Part shown: in pieces, positions 1-10,996 of the stretch | Numbering within the stretch: the first letter of the stretch is position 1 | How the letters are laid out: each line of letters starts with the position of its first letter | Assembly (NCBI GenBank): GCA_913061345.1 | Contig: CAJXTZ010000003.1 | Span: 1 to 64,000, forward strand | Length of the DNA stretch: 64,000 nucleotides | Direction of reading: 5' to 3' | Source of the DNA: an uncultured Erythrobacter sp. | GTDB taxonomy: Bacteria; Pseudomonadota; Alphaproteobacteria; Sphingomonadales; Sphingomonadaceae | Notes under the pieces: model-generated | Told to the model about the DNA's origin: nothing | Seen by the model: the letters and a program-made list of their open reading frames with translations, nothing else | Databases searched by the model: none | Program-made: the position numbers and the translations under genes

Positions 1-31
1 TCGTGGGCTCGGAGATGTGTATAAGAGACAG
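1..31. other. Residual Nextera transposase adapter at the contig end
   Basis: The first 31 bases end in the 19-base Tn5 mosaic end (AGATGTGTATAAGAGACAG) preceded by the tail of the Nextera read-2 adapter (TCGTGGGCTCGG). This is library-preparation sequence left on the end of the contig, not genomic DNA. Base 32 is the first genomic base, because the minus-strand hsdR reading frame is continuous and family-like up to that base. Any gene call running across it, in either direction, is artefactual. Confidence 0.97.
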
Positions 32-1495
32 CGAGTGTTTTGGTGTTGCAGTGAATGCGAAGTGTGACAGGTTTTTCGGCCGGGCCCGGCTCTTCTGGAT
101 TTCGGTTAAAAGCTCTTCGACCGACATGTTGGCAGTGTCCTTGGCCGACGAAAGGGCGAGCGTCGCTTGCAGCTTGGAAGCCGTACTGCCCGTTTGGGAG
201 GTGTGCGCCTCATCGATGATTACGGCAAAGCTACGGTCCTTCAATGACGTTTCCGTCAGAATTGCTTCCATCGCATGCGGGAAGGTCTGAAGTGTTACCA
301 CGATAATCGGGACGCCCTTCAGTATGGCCTCCGCCAACTGCGCCGTTTTCGTCTTGGAACTTGTCTCACGGTCGATCGCGGCGATCATGCCCTTGCGGTG
401 ATCGATCTGTTGAACAGCATCTTGGAGCTGGCCATCCAGAACCGTCCGGTCCGTCACGATGATTACCGTATCAAAGATTGCCTTGCCGTCATCATGCCGC
501 AGCTTGGTCAGGTCGTGCGCCGTCCAGGCAATCGTCGACGTTTTGCCGGAGCCAGCACTGTGTTCGCACAGGTAAGCATGCCCAGGTCCTTTCTCCTTCG
601 CGTCCGCGATCATCTTGTTCACCGCATCGTGTTGGTGAAAGCGCGGGAAGATCAGCGTTTCCTTGACGGACCAGTTGCCTTTCAGGTCCACCACATCTTT
701 CTTCTCGACATAGACGAAGCTGTGGAAGATGCGCAGGAAGGCATCAGGCTGGCAAATCTCATCCCAGAAATAGGCAACAGGATATTCACCGTCATCACGG
801 GGCGGGTTGCCGCCCTTGCCATCATGGCCTCGGTTGAAAGGCAGAAAGTATGTGTTCTCGCCCGCCAGTTTTGTGGTCATCCAGATTTCACTATCGGACA
901 TCGCAAAATGCACGATGGCACCGCGCTTGAAGGTCAGCAGCGGATGTTTGCGCCCAGTGGCTGGATCCTCTGGAAGGCGGTCGCGCTTGTATTGCTCGCG
1001 TGCGCTTTCGGCGGATTGGGTGAAGTCGGTTTTTAGCTCAACGGTGGCCACGGGCAATCCGTTAATGAACAGGCCCAGATCGATCGCAAGCTCGCGGCCA
1101 GGATGATATTTTAGCTGAGGCACAACGCGTAGCCGGTTCGCAGCATAGCGATCAAGGATCGTCTCGTTGCGCTGATCCTCCGGCGCGGCCTCGGACATGT
1201 CGATCTGACCGCAGCCCGCAATCGAAAAGCCACGGCGCAGAACCTGAACGGTGCCATGCTTCTCTAGGGCCACATTAAGACGCGAGAGCAGCGTTTCGCG
1301 GGCACGCTCACCGTTCAGCGCGACGAGCTTGTCCCACTTCGGCCCTTGCGTTTCTGTGATCCACGCTTCCATATCCTCGGTGTAGACGGCGGCGTCTTGG
1401 TCAAAGCCTGTGGTGTCGCCGAGCAACCAGCCTTGTTCCGTCAGCTTTTTGACCACATAGGCCTCAAGGTGTTTTTCGTGGTGCAGATCGCTCAT
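32..1495 (-). CDS. hsdR: Type I restriction enzyme R subunit, N-terminal part (cut by contig end)
   Basis: This is the motor and nuclease subunit of a type I restriction enzyme, which translocates DNA and cleaves it away from the recognition site. The 488 visible codons start at an ATG whose ATGA overlaps the hsdS stop. They contain a PD-(D/E)xK-type nuclease segment (Asp in AIDLGLF, then VELKTDF, about residue 153), Walker A SAGSGKTST (about 315), a DEAH box in VIIDEAHTS (about 428) and motif III FTATPK (about 481). The frame is intact up to the adapter, so the gene is cut by assembly rather than decayed. Full HsdR proteins are usually about 800-1,100 residues, so half or more is missing. 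It follows hsdM and hsdS as the last gene of the operon. Confidence 0.95.
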
Positions 1496-2766
1496 GCTGC
1501 GGCCCTTACATCAATCTTGCCGGTCACCGCTGCCGCTATGAGCGCCGCGCGTTTTTCTCTTAAAAGCGCGATGGAGCGTTCTGTCTTTTCAATCAGACTT
1601 TCGATGCGAGCTGTTTCGCGGTCGATATGGCTGAGGATTTCATCCTGCTCCGACAATGGGGGCAGGCAAACATGGATGTCGCGGAAGTACTCCCAGTAAA
1701 GCCGCATACGAAAATCGGCGATCCCTCTGGAGTATCTGCGGATTTCCTCAGCTGCGCTCCTAGTATGCAGCAAGTGCTCCAGAAACTTCGTTCTGAATTC
1801 AGCAATTGGCCGTGCGACAACGTAGGCAGGACTGACCAATCCAGACACAGTCACAGCACCAAACGCACCCTGCCATGCACGCATCATATTATAGACGAGG
1901 TCGCCTGGTTCGACACCTTGATATTTCGTGCGATCTTCGCTCAGGGCGACTTTGCGGTCGCGTTCTTCATCAGACAGCTCACCATCTGACACGCCATTGT
2001 GGATCGACACCGAAAGCACTGGCAATTGAGGGTCCGGGGTTCGGAAAGCTTCGCGGAAAAGCGTTGCGATGCGTGGCGCATCCCAATGAGCTGGAATATC
2101 GCCAATCCATGCCACCCCTGAGGGTTTCATTTCGGGGTTCCGGTCGATGCCCTTGGTGACAGCTTGGTCGATGAAGGCCGCGCGCTTTTCCTTAAGCAAC
2201 GCGATGAAGCGCGTCTTTTTATCGATCAGCCCATCAATCCGCCCGATCTCGCGGCCGAGATAGTCGGCGATGATCGTTTGCTCTGGAAGCGGCGGCAATG
2301 GCCAGAAGCACTGGCCAATGTCATTGAATGTGATCGTTTGACGAACGCCCGCTCCAAGAGTTTTCATGTGGCAAACGTCAAAGACGTGAAGCACGTATTT
2401 TCCGAACTTTGGATAGATCTTCCCTTCAACGGAATTCAATACAATGTACGCAGGGCTGACACAGACATCCATATCGGAAAGAGATGTCCGCAGGCTCACT
2501 AGGTCATAGTTCAAATTGATGGGGTTGATCAGGTACTCACCCGACAGAACCTCTTGGTAAGTTGCTCGCGTTTCCGGTCCTATCTTTGCAGGATCCTTCG
2601 CGACTACGTTGCCATAGCTAATAGCGCCGGGCGGCAGGTCTGGGTTTTTCCTCGCCGCTTTCTCGGCCAAGCCATACTTGATTCGTTCAAGAGCCCAGTG
2701 TGCTGGAACCTCGCCCATCCAAGCATCGGGTGCGGATTTGTATTCTGGATAGCCACGAGACTTCAT
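1492..2766 (-). CDS. hsdS: Type I restriction enzyme specificity subunit S
   Basis: HsdS recognises the bipartite target of the M2S methylase and the R2M2S restriction complex. The 424-residue protein has the standard duplicated architecture: two target-recognition domains, each followed by a conserved helical segment. The segments are marked by LPPLPEQ (about 157-163) and LPPLSEQ (368-374), each followed by an Ile-Asp or Ile-Glu rich helix and a near-identical KEKRAAFIDQAVT or REKRAALIAAAVT motif. Each half begins with a W-(M/I)-G-(E/D)-(V/I)-P-A-H-W motif. Both domains are complete, so the enzyme should recognise two half-sites. The gene overlaps hsdM and hsdR by four bases on each side (ATGA), which implies translational coupling. 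Confidence 0.96.
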   Translation of the reverse strand: MKSRGYPEYKSAPDAWMGEVPAHWALERIKYGLAEKAARKNPDLPPGAISYGNVVAKDPAKIGPETRATYQEVLSGEYLINPINLNYDLVSLRTSLSDMDVCVSPAYIVLNSVEGKIYPKFGKYVLHVFDVCHMKTLGAGVRQTITFNDIGQCFWPLPPLPEQTIIADYLGREIGRIDGLIDKKTRFIALLKEKRAAFIDQAVTKGIDRNPEMKPSGVAWIGDIPAHWDAPRIATLFREAFRTPDPQLPVLSVSIHNGVSDGELSDEERDRKVALSEDRTKYQGVEPGDLVYNMMRAWQGAFGAVTVSGLVSPAYVVARPIAEFRTKFLEHLLHTRSAAEEIRRYSRGIADFRMRLYWEYFRDIHVCLPPLSEQDEILSHIDRETARIESLIEKTERSIALLREKRAALIAAAVTGKIDVRAAA

Positions 2767-4805
2767 TCAGTCACCTCAGCCAAAACTTCCGCGATGGACG
2801 CCTCGATGGCCTTCAGTTCCGCATCAATCACGTACAGATCGCGCGGAGGCACGTATTCGTAGAAATAGCGGTTGAAGTTAATCTCATAGCCGACGATTCC
2901 TACCTCCCCATCAGTCTCGTCCACGTAGGTTTCGTCGATAAAAGCGTCATGGGCGTGGGGCGTTACCTCGGCTGCGAGGTACTCATAGATATCGGCACCC
3001 ATCGGCACGTTCTCAAAATCCGCAAGATCATCGTCGGGGATCAGGTTGCCCTTCTTGTCCTTGACCGGGTCAAGATTTTCGTCGCGCACACCAAAAGCCT
3101 TTTGAAACGCCTTGATCAGCGCTGCGTCTGCTTTGCCCAGCCCCTCATCCTTCTTCGCGGCGGCCTTGGCGAAGCTGTTGATCCAGTGCCAGTCATGGTC
3201 CGTGCCTTCGTGCTTTGCCAACAGGTCGCGCCAGGCTTGCCGTTGATCATCGGTGCGCTTTTCCCAGGCCTTGTGTTCGACCAGCGCCTCAAACCCGGCG
3301 TTCGACACGACGATCTTGTGACGCAGTGGGCGCAGCACCTTAATGCGGCGATAGCCGAAGTCTTGCGCGTCGAGGATGAGGCTTTTCTTCGTCGGCTCGA
3401 AGTCGGCATAGAGCTGCACGATATCGCGGATTTGGTCGTCACCGATCTTGCGCCGCTTGTTGCCCTCGCTCTTGCGGAGCGGTTCAAACATCTCGGTGGC
3501 GTCAATCAATTGAACCTTGCCGCGCCGGTCAGCCGGCTTGCGGTTGGAGAGGACCCAAATGTAGGTGCCGATGCCCGTTCGGAAGAAAATCTCGGTCGGC
3601 AAAGCTATAATGGCCTCGACCACGTCTTGTTCGAGCAGATGACGGCGAATTTCGGACTCACCCTGACCAGCATTGCCGTTAAAGAGCGGGGAGCCCGACA
3701 GCACGATCGCTGCGCGCCCGCCGCCCTTCTCAGGGTCTTCAAGCTTGCTGAGCAGGTGCAGTAGGAACAGCATTGAGCCATCGCTCACTCGGGGGAGTTT
3801 GGGGCCAAAGCGACCCTCGAATTTTTGCTCACGGTGTTCGCGCACGACCTCGGCTTGATCCAACTCCCACTTCTTGCCGAAAGGAGGGTTGGAAACGCAG
3901 TAATGGAATTTGTCGTGACGGAATTTGTCGGCCGACAGCGTGCTGCCCAACTTGATGTTTTGGGACAGATCGCGGCCGGGGTCGGACTTGAGCGTCTTCA
4001 GAAGCATGCTCGCCAGACAGACCGCGTGGGTTTCGGATTCTAGCTCTTGGCCGTAGGGAACAAGCGTCGGAGCGGTGCCATAGCGATCCTGCAATGACTG
4101 CACATGCTCAATCCCGTCGGAAATAAAGCCGCCTGTCCCGATCGTCGGGTCATAGAGCGTGCGAATGATCCCCGGGTTGTCGATGAACATCTGGTCATCA
4201 GGCTCGAGCAATAGCTCGATGCCCAAGTGAACAACGTCACGCGGCGTCATGAAATCCTCGGCCGCCTCGTTCACCTCGGCCCCGAACCGACGGATCAGGT
4301 GTTCATAGACGTTGGACATGGTCCGTTCGGGAACAGCGTCGGGATGCAAGTCGATGGCGGCAAAGTTCTGGCAAATCTTGTAGAGAACGCCCTTCTTGTC
4401 CATCTGACTGACCGTGTTGATGAAACCGAACTGCTCGAAGATCACGCGGGCATTTCCGGAGAACTTCGCGATGTAGTCTTCAAGGTTTTGCCGGGTGCGG
4501 CCAGATCCAAGAGTTTCTAGGCTGTAGCTTGAGACGTTATAGAAGGGGTAACCGGTTGCCTGCCGAAGGATGACATCGATATCGAGTCCGTTTTCGACAG
4601 CCATTTTGTGCATCTTGGCAGCCTCTTCTCGAGTAGGCTCGAGAACGCATTCTAGGCGGCGGAGAAGCGTGAAGGGCAGAATGATCTTGCCAAAATCGAC
4701 ATGTTTGAAATTGCCCCAAAGATCATCCGCATTTTTCCAAATGAAATCGGCGAGAGACGTGTGGGTGTTGTTGGATTTTGCTGTTGCTGATGTCGGTGTG
4801 TTCAA
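2763..4805 (-). CDS. hsdM: Type I restriction enzyme methyltransferase subunit M
   Basis: HsdM is the adenine-N6 methyltransferase subunit of the type I enzyme and transfers methyl groups from S-adenosylmethionine. The 680-residue protein has the N-terminal HsdM helical domain, MTPRDVV (186-192), the SAM-binding motif I DPTIGTGGF (219-227; a variant of the more common DPACGTGGF) and the catalytic NPPFG motif (306-310), typical of N6-adenine methylases. It is longer than the roughly 500-residue EcoKI protein, with a C-terminal extension of the length seen in many alphaproteobacterial HsdM proteins. It is the first gene of hsdM-hsdS-hsdR. A 221-base gap separates it from druE upstream on the same strand. 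Confidence 0.96.
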   Translation of the reverse strand: MNTPTSATAKSNNTHTSLADFIWKNADDLWGNFKHVDFGKIILPFTLLRRLECVLEPTREEAAKMHKMAVENGLDIDVILRQATGYPFYNVSSYSLETLGSGRTRQNLEDYIAKFSGNARVIFEQFGFINTVSQMDKKGVLYKICQNFAAIDLHPDAVPERTMSNVYEHLIRRFGAEVNEAAEDFMTPRDVVHLGIELLLEPDDQMFIDNPGIIRTLYDPTIGTGGFISDGIEHVQSLQDRYGTAPTLVPYGQELESETHAVCLASMLLKTLKSDPGRDLSQNIKLGSTLSADKFRHDKFHYCVSNPPFGKKWELDQAEVVREHREQKFEGRFGPKLPRVSDGSMLFLLHLLSKLEDPEKGGGRAAIVLSGSPLFNGNAGQGESEIRRHLLEQDVVEAIIALPTEIFFRTGIGTYIWVLSNRKPADRRGKVQLIDATEMFEPLRKSEGNKRRKIGDDQIRDIVQLYADFEPTKKSLILDAQDFGYRRIKVLRPLRHKIVVSNAGFEALVEHKAWEKRTDDQRQAWRDLLAKHEGTDHDWHWINSFAKAAAKKDEGLGKADAALIKAFQKAFGVRDENLDPVKDKKGNLIPDDDLADFENVPMGADIYEYLAAEVTPHAHDAFIDETYVDETDGEVGIVGYEINFNRYFYEYVPPRDLYVIDAELKAIEASIAEVLAEVTE

Positions 4806-4831
4806 TGCTCAGGCTTCTTTCTGATTGGATG

Positions 4832-5030
4832 CTACGCGTAGGCGCTCTCGGATTGACCGAACATATCTAGCTCATCTTCGCTTTGGTCCGCATAATCTGC
4901 CTCACTGCCCTGTTTAGCGTCTGAAATGAAGGTGTGGCGCTTGTAGCATTCGATCGGGCCGAAAGCTCCGAATGCCGTCGCCAAAAAACTTGGATGATGC
5001 GAAAGATGCGATGAGACGATCAAGGTTCAC
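4832..5030 (-). CDS. Small uncertain ORF between druE and hsdM, possibly frameshifted
   Basis: Two overlapping minus-strand readings fill the gap after druE. A GTG at 5030 overlaps the druE stop (GTGA) and reads 38 residues (beginning [19 protein letters not shown]) to a stop at 4914. A frame shifted by one base, open from a TTG at 5023 to 4832, ends in an acidic tail ([17 protein letters not shown]). Joining the first half of one to the second half of the other near 4955 would give a plausible protein of about 66 residues, but nothing here proves a frameshift or expression. I do not recognise either reading. It could be a small accessory gene of the defence operon, a decayed gene or non-coding. 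Confidence 0.25.
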
Positions 5031-8000
5031 TTCGGATCTCTCTTCACAGCAAAATAGCTCTCGCCTACCCCGGAAACCGCAGAAGTTGAGCGCAACAGTG
5101 CGATGGCCTGAACGGCCGGTGCCGCACGGAAATCGTGGCGAGGTGGGCTACCTGCTATGCGCCAGTATCCAAAACCCTGGTCGAGCAGCACAATGACCTT
5201 CTGACCGTCGGCGTATTCAAGTTCGAGCTTGCGGCCGTGGCCCGAATTTGCCGTGACCTGAAGATCGACATCGAGGCCAAACTTTTCGCCCAACATCTCG
5301 GCGACTTCCGCCCGGTCGTCTTCATACTCCCAGTCATGGAAGATCCGATGAGGTGGCCGATCCTTCTTCAGTGGCTGGACCACAATGTCGACTTCGACCG
5401 GACTACTCGCCTTAAGGTCGGCAGATAGAGCTTCGCATGTCCGCAGGAAGAGAAGCATGGGAAGAGGCGCATTAAGATAGCGGTCGGTGTAGGTGATCCG
5501 CACAAGACTGCCAGGCTTCCAGACGCCAGCCGCCTCCATTTGCTGTTTCAGCTTCACTCCGAAGCGTTTCCCAAACTGGCCCACAGGGCATTGGCCAAAC
5601 CCCTGCATCAGCTCTACCTGATCACCCGCTGCATTCTGGCGTTCCAGATCCTCTGGGTCGATTGGCTCAAAGTTAGTGTGGCTATCCAGCGTACCGGCAA
5701 CCACTGCGTGCGCTTCCCCCACGCCCCAGAGTTCTCCGGGCTGGGCCGCGTTCGCATCGCGCGAGAAGAACCCCGTGACGCTCTCGCTCGATTTCAGCTC
5801 AGCGAGGCGAACGCTGTCGAAGGGCCCGCCTTGTGCGCTTGCAAGACCGAGAGCGAACTCGAAGCGCACCGAAGCATCGCGCAGGAATCTCCGCTCAACT
5901 TCTTCCAGGCTTTCAAACGACTTCGCATCGAGCATCAGCGTGACAGGCAGTCCGCGCGCCGAGGCTGCCGAAAAGAAAGACCGCATCTTGGTTGATGTCA
6001 GCTCAGCAAGATCGAACGTCGACGGCAAGAAGATGGAAATGCTGTCTCCGCCGCCTGCTTTCAGAAGAAGTGTGTTTGCCGCATCATTGATGGGCCTTGC
6101 GTCTGGAACAGCCCGATCTTCTTCTGGCAGTTCGGCATTTGTCTCAAGAAAGGCCTGAACTGCTACGAGCGCAGCACGCCTGTCGAGTTTACCCTGTTGC
6201 TTGTAGAGATCAGCAGAAAGCACGCATGCAGAACAGCCCATCTCACACTCATTCGGGCAATCAAGGACTTGAGCCGCTCGCTCGAAGACGTGATAGATAT
6301 CGTCAAGAAGCCTCGGAGCATATCCTGCACCGCCGGACGCTTCATCGAACAGGTAAACCGACGGGACTCTGCGGCCAAGCTTACCATCTCTGGCTGCCAC
6401 CGCAATTCCCAGTTCCCGAGGCTCGATTCCCAGCCAGCGCACAAGACCCTCGCGCAGCGCCGCGCCAAACGCCCAGGCCGCACCATCGCTTTCCAGACCT
6501 GGCAACTGGACCTCGACAACGTCGGTGAGGACTTCGTGACCCAAAGCGAGGGCCCCCGTGATAGCGTAGCCCTCGTCGTTGCCAGGGCAGCGCTCAATCG
6601 CCTTCTTGTTTCTGGGGGTAAGCGGCCTGTGGTCTTTCAGCGCATCGGTCCCCGCATCGCCGGCCCGTCCGCATTCGAGGCAAATTTCGTAGCCCTTGTC
6701 GTCAGCGCCAAGCGAATGGTGGTAGATGTATCCTTCGTGCGACGCGCGGATCCGGCCACTTTCGGGCTGCAACAACGGCTGCCAGAAAGCATCGCCCACG
6801 CTGACCTTGGGAGACTTTGGCTCGATATAAACCGCCTGGTCAGTGTCGGCATGAGGCTGCGCATTCCAGTCCACACGGAAACCGGCAGGTTCGAGAAACT
6901 GCTCGATATTGACTGCCCGTTCACCGCAATGATCGCAGTGATCGGGCATCTGGTGATCGCTTCCCGCGCCGCCGCAATGATCGCACCACCAGGCCCAGCG
7001 AAGGTTCTGCGGCTCACGCTGCCCGCTGTCGATCGGGCTAAGCCAATTCAGAGTTACCCCTGCTGACTTCCAAACCAGACCGTCGACAACGACTTCAGCC
7101 CCAGGAGCATACTCGCGAATGGCAATGTCGGCATTTCGCGTCGGGCATTCGTAGCGCCGGTCACGGGTGCCCTCATCTTCCGAACGATTGCGCTCCTGCG
7201 CCTTCTGGGTTTCAGCACAAAGGGTGTCGAACGGGACAACTGCTGTCGGGAAGCCGCTGCCCGGGATAAGCGAACGATTGGCAAGTTCCTTTAAAAGAAA
7301 CTCTTTGCAGAGGCGCCGTGCCTGAAACTCGATCGCCTTCTTCGCTGGACCATCAAGCGCGTCCGCATCCTCTTTGAGGCGCTGCCAGGTGCGCCGGAAG
7401 CTTGCGGTTTCAGCGGCGAACATATCCGCCGTGTGTTTCCTGATCTCAGTGTCGTATTCGAGACCAGTTCCCTTGAGGAGACGTTTGAGCCCTTGCTCGG
7501 TAGCCGAGGCTGTCGCTGGAAGTTCAAGCCACTCGCAGAAGGCGTCGACCGGCGCGAGGCCTTCAAAAGCACGCAGGTCCGAGCGGCAGCCGAAGAAATC
7601 GCCCGTCTTTGTCCTGGCGAATTCACCGTCGACTTCACGGAACCACTGCGCAAGCAGGTAAGCGTTGGCGTGCCGCTGTGCGATCCGGTCAGAATCGAGC
7701 GATACGCGCGGAGAGGCCAGTTTGCGCCTCAGATAGCCTGCCGGATCGGCAAATGTCTCCAGATCGAGCGGCGTGTTCCGGGCGATCGTGAGACTAGTAG
7801 AGAAACCTTGTCCGCGGCGGCCCGCTCGGCCCGCTCGCTGATTGTAATTGGCGATCGAGGGAGGAACGTTGGTCATAAGCACGGCTTCAATCGAACCGAT
7901 ATCCACGCCCATTTCCATTGTGGTTGAGCAGGCCAGCAGATTGATGTCACCGACTTTGAACTGCTCCTCGAATTCGCGCAGCCGTTGTGGAGGCTGCTGA

Positions 8001-10996
8001 GCACTATGTTCTTCTGCCCGCAAATACGGAATCGCAAGCGCTGCCTGATCGTGCCAGTTCATCCATATGCCGCGCTCACGCAGGATCGACACCTCTTCAT
8101 TGGTCTCTTGCCAGGCAGCAATTTCCTTTCGCTGTTCAGTCGAAAGCGGCCTCGTTCGCGGAAGAGGCGGAAGCTGCACTTCGCGCGCTGGCTGGTTTGC
8201 GAACACCTTGCCCGCGCTCACCAGATTTGGCGATCTTCCAAAAACCAATCGCGGCAAAATTCGACGGGTAAGCGGGCATTGCCAGGCCTTACTCACAGCC
8301 TCGATCTCGGCTGTTTTTTCCAAGCGCAGACTGAAGGTTCCACCAACCCCGGACAGGAGGGGTGCTAACTGGTCCCAGGCCGCGCGCATGAGCTGATTAA
8401 TCTCATGTCGGCCACGATCCGAAGACAGGTCAAGATCCAGCGCGGCAGCCACGACAAGAATACTATCGGGCTGGCGTCCCTTAGAATTGACAGTCGGCCA
8501 GGAAGCGTCGCGCTTTTCGCCTGGAGGCTGATCGGGTCCGATAACATTTCGCGGCCGAGCCCGTCCGGGCATCCAGCGTGCGTCGCCGTCATCAACCTCA
8601 AGGGCGAACTGGCCACGAAGATAATCGACCATGTAGTACAGGAAATCGCGCCAGTGCTCGATCGAGTAGCCCTTCTCGCGCACGATTGGCGGTAGCTTGT
8701 CCTCACCAATTCTTTCGATGTCCGGGAACCGCAACCGCGCAAGTCCGAGCGTTTCCATTGCGTTGGCATTGCGGGGACGGCGGGCGAGTTCGCGCAAAAG
8801 CATGAAGCGGGCGAGCGCCTCGCGGTTATCATGAAAGCGTTCGCTGCGATCGAGATCCCAGACTTTGGCCATCATACCAATGGCCGGCTCGGCGGCGAGC
8901 GCAGGCACGAGGTCTTGCCACCGGACTCCTGCGACACCTGTGCCACCGAGCTCGGCGTCAATCTTCGCGATATCGTCCTTAAAGGCTGGCATGTCGTCCA
9001 CAAGACGAGCCAGCGCCTCCCGCTTTTCGAGTAGCTCGGCTCTGCGCTCTTCGGTCAGATCACCGCCATGAGCAGCCTTTTGAACAGCGTGGTAGATGAA
9101 GCCGCGGACAAAACCACGCTCGCCATTCGTTTCGATATTCGCGGCGAAGCGTGCAGTACCCTGTCTGCTGTCGGAAAAGCTGATGAGCTGACGGCCATCG
9201 AACGGCAGCGCATGCTCCGCCTCATGCGGTGAGACACCTTCCAGGAGGATCGGGGCGGCGTTCTGCGTCAAAAAAGGGGTGCCGAAGCGGAAGGGGAAAA
9301 CCGCTGGGCGACCGCGCCGCTTGTTGCCAAGACAGGAAGGACAGCGCCCTTCATCAAGCTGCGTCAGGTGGAAGATGCCTGCCTCCCCGGTGAATTCGCC
9401 ACTGTTAACATCGAAGCCGGTGGCCTTCGCATCGGCTTTTGGATTGATGGCTATCAACCGCGGATGTCCAACTCCCTCGTGCCTTGCGGCATCATCGTCG
9501 TCAGCATCATCATGATCGTGCTCCCGATAGCTGTCCTCACGAAATTCGTCGGCATCGTGGTCGCTTCCACGAGGCAGGATTCGGTCACCCATGTCGTCGG
9601 CCGGCAGATAGGGTTCGCCGCAATCGAGGCAATTCTGGATTTCGAACACCAATGACTGGCAGTGCGGGCATTGATCCCGCTGCTCGAACAGGACAGTGCC
9701 AAACGGCCAGCCCTTTGGCCGCGCTTCACCAGAGCAATCGGGGTTGATGCAAGTCCAGAGGCCAGGAATTGCACGCGTAAAACTATGCGCACGCATCGGC
9801 AGGACAGGCTTTGCCTCTGCTGCATTGTGCGCGGACAAGTCGAGCAGGACCTGCCCGGCGTTCGGGGCGAGGGTTCTGAGTGAAGCAAGAGTTTGCGGTT
9901 CTCGCTCGAGCTTTTTGGCGATAGACTGAGCAGCGGGATCATCGGACGCAGTCAGAACCTTTGATACGTCGACCGGCTGAGGTTTACCCACCACGACATG
10001 CGCGCGGTCGAGCGGAACTCCGGCAATGTCAGCAAGAAATCTCTGGAGATCTTCTCGCGCCTTCTCATCATCGGCCGATCCGATCGTGGCTGACGTTGCG
10101 ACAAACCGGACCTGATCCGGAGTGACCTCGAAGGCGTTCATCACACGCCGGAGCAGGAGTGAAAGCTCTGCAGCTGCCGAGCCGATATAGCTGTGCGCTT
10201 CGTCAATGACGATCCAGCGAAGCTTGCCTTGGGACTTCTCGAGGATTTGGCGATCCTCACGACGGATCGTCATATATTCGAGCATGGTCTGATTGGTGAC
10301 AAGGATCGGCGGAGGGTTGGCTCGGAGGGTTTCGCGGTAGAGGACCTGATGCGGGATCTCGTGTTCGGCCTTGTCGCGATTGGATTTTCGTGCCGTTCCC
10401 ATCAAGCCGTTGTAGAGCGCAAACCGGACATCGCCGCGAAGCGGCTTTGTCCAGGCCGTCAGGCGCTTTTCCTGGCTCGCGATCAGCGCATTGAGCGGAT
10501 ACAGCATCAAGGCTCGTACCCCGGTCAGCGGACCTTCTGTTGCCGCTTCACGAACCAGATCATCCAGCATGGGAACAAGAAAGCATTCGGTCTTCCCCGA
10601 GCCCGTGCCGCTGGAAACCAAAACAGATTGCGGGTCTTTAGCGCTTAAGAGCTCCCAAGTGCTCAGCTGGTGTGCATAGGCCTCATAATCGAAGCGCAGG
10701 TCGGTGACTGGCGTTTGGCTGATCGCATCAATTGTTCGCGGGTGCAGGAGCGTCTGCAATTGGTCAGGGCGTTTGCCAGACGACACGTAGCCTGGGGCCG
10801 CCTGAAAAAGTTGCTCGGACAGAAGACCACCCTGCTGCGGTTCTGTTCCGGCCAGGTTTCGTCGGAGAAAAGCATTGAGGCCTTCATGCCGGATGCCGGC
10901 CCGGGAAACGACCGCTTCGGCAAGACCGGTCCGCAACCGCTGGTGGACCTCCATTGGAGATAAGCGTGAAAACTGGGAGGCATCACTAGCGGCCAT
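5027..10996 (-). CDS. druE: Druantia DruE: giant DEAD/DEAH helicase with DUF1998 domain
   Basis: This very large (1,989-residue) superfamily 2 helicase is the hallmark protein of Druantia anti-phage systems. Motifs in order: Walker [10 protein letters not shown] (about 130), DEAH in [13 protein letters not shown] (about 265), SAT in VATSATIG, and motif [14 protein letters not shown]. Several Cys pairs suggest zinc sites: CPHC...[21 protein letters not shown] and CDHCGG...CDHCGE. A DUF1998-type segment has the clustered cysteines [15 protein letters not shown] (about residue 1,580), and several hundred further residues follow. I chose the ATG at 10,996, preceded by GGAG and overlapping the druH stop by 11 bases, over an ATG 27 bases upstream. 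The length, DUF1998 region and partner druH point to Druantia rather than MrfA or DISARM DrmB. The mechanism in phage defence is not settled. Confidence 0.85.
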   Translation of the reverse strand: MAASDASQFSRLSPMEVHQRLRTGLAEAVVSRAGIRHEGLNAFLRRNLAGTEPQQGGLLSEQLFQAAPGYVSSGKRPDQLQTLLHPRTIDAISQTPVTDLRFDYEAYAHQLSTWELLSAKDPQSVLVSSGTGSGKTECFLVPMLDDLVREAATEGPLTGVRALMLYPLNALIASQEKRLTAWTKPLRGDVRFALYNGLMGTARKSNRDKAEHEIPHQVLYRETLRANPPPILVTNQTMLEYMTIRREDRQILEKSQGKLRWIVIDEAHSYIGSAAAELSLLLRRVMNAFEVTPDQVRFVATSATIGSADDEKAREDLQRFLADIAGVPLDRAHVVVGKPQPVDVSKVLTASDDPAAQSIAKKLEREPQTLASLRTLAPNAGQVLLDLSAHNAAEAKPVLPMRAHSFTRAIPGLWTCINPDCSGEARPKGWPFGTVLFEQRDQCPHCQSLVFEIQNCLDCGEPYLPADDMGDRILPRGSDHDADEFREDSYREHDHDDADDDDAARHEGVGHPRLIAINPKADAKATGFDVNSGEFTGEAGIFHLTQLDEGRCPSCLGNKRRGRPAVFPFRFGTPFLTQNAAPILLEGVSPHEAEHALPFDGRQLISFSDSRQGTARFAANIETNGERGFVRGFIYHAVQKAAHGGDLTEERRAELLEKREALARLVDDMPAFKDDIAKIDAELGGTGVAGVRWQDLVPALAAEPAIGMMAKVWDLDRSERFHDNREALARFMLLRELARRPRNANAMETLGLARLRFPDIERIGEDKLPPIVREKGYSIEHWRDFLYYMVDYLRGQFALEVDDGDARWMPGRARPRNVIGPDQPPGEKRDASWPTVNSKGRQPDSILVVAAALDLDLSSDRGRHEINQLMRAAWDQLAPLLSGVGGTFSLRLEKTAEIEAVSKAWQCPLTRRILPRLVFGRSPNLVSAGKVFANQPAREVQLPPLPRTRPLSTEQRKEIAAWQETNEEVSILRERGIWMNWHDQAALAIPYLRAEEHSAQQPPQRLREFEEQFKVGDINLLACSTTMEMGVDIGSIEAVLMTNVPPSIANYNQRAGRAGRRGQGFSTSLTIARNTPLDLETFADPAGYLRRKLASPRVSLDSDRIAQRHANAYLLAQWFREVDGEFARTKTGDFFGCRSDLRAFEGLAPVDAFCEWLELPATASATEQGLKRLLKGTGLEYDTEIRKHTADMFAAETASFRRTWQRLKEDADALDGPAKKAIEFQARRLCKEFLLKELANRSLIPGSGFPTAVVPFDTLCAETQKAQERNRSEDEGTRDRRYECPTRNADIAIREYAPGAEVVVDGLVWKSAGVTLNWLSPIDSGQREPQNLRWAWWCDHCGGAGSDHQMPDHCDHCGERAVNIEQFLEPAGFRVDWNAQPHADTDQAVYIEPKSPKVSVGDAFWQPLLQPESGRIRASHEGYIYHHSLGADDKGYEICLECGRAGDAGTDALKDHRPLTPRNKKAIERCPGNDEGYAITGALALGHEVLTDVVEVQLPGLESDGAAWAFGAALREGLVRWLGIEPRELGIAVAARDGKLGRRVPSVYLFDEASGGAGYAPRLLDDIYHVFERAAQVLDCPNECEMGCSACVLSADLYKQQGKLDRRAALVAVQAFLETNAELPEEDRAVPDARPINDAANTLLLKAGGGDSISIFLPSTFDLAELTSTKMRSFFSAASARGLPVTLMLDAKSFESLEEVERRFLRDASVRFEFALGLASAQGGPFDSVRLAELKSSESVTGFFSRDANAAQPGELWGVGEAHAVVAGTLDSHTNFEPIDPEDLERQNAAGDQVELMQGFGQCPVGQFGKRFGVKLKQQMEAAGVWKPGSLVRITYTDRYLNAPLPMLLFLRTCEALSADLKASSPVEVDIVVQPLKKDRPPHRIFHDWEYEDDRAEVAEMLGEKFGLDVDLQVTANSGHGRKLELEYADGQKVIVLLDQGFGYWRIAGSPPRHDFRAAPAVQAIALLRSTSAVSGVGESYFAVKRDPK

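Noticed and set aside
3..290. Plus-strand frame running from the adapter into the hsdR region
   Set aside because: It starts inside the sequencing adapter and lies opposite the intact hsdR frame, which carries the helicase motifs.
2700..3764. Long plus-strand frame of 354 codons opposite hsdM
   Set aside because: It is the shadow of hsdM on the other strand; it has no family motif, while hsdM has SAM and NPPF motifs.
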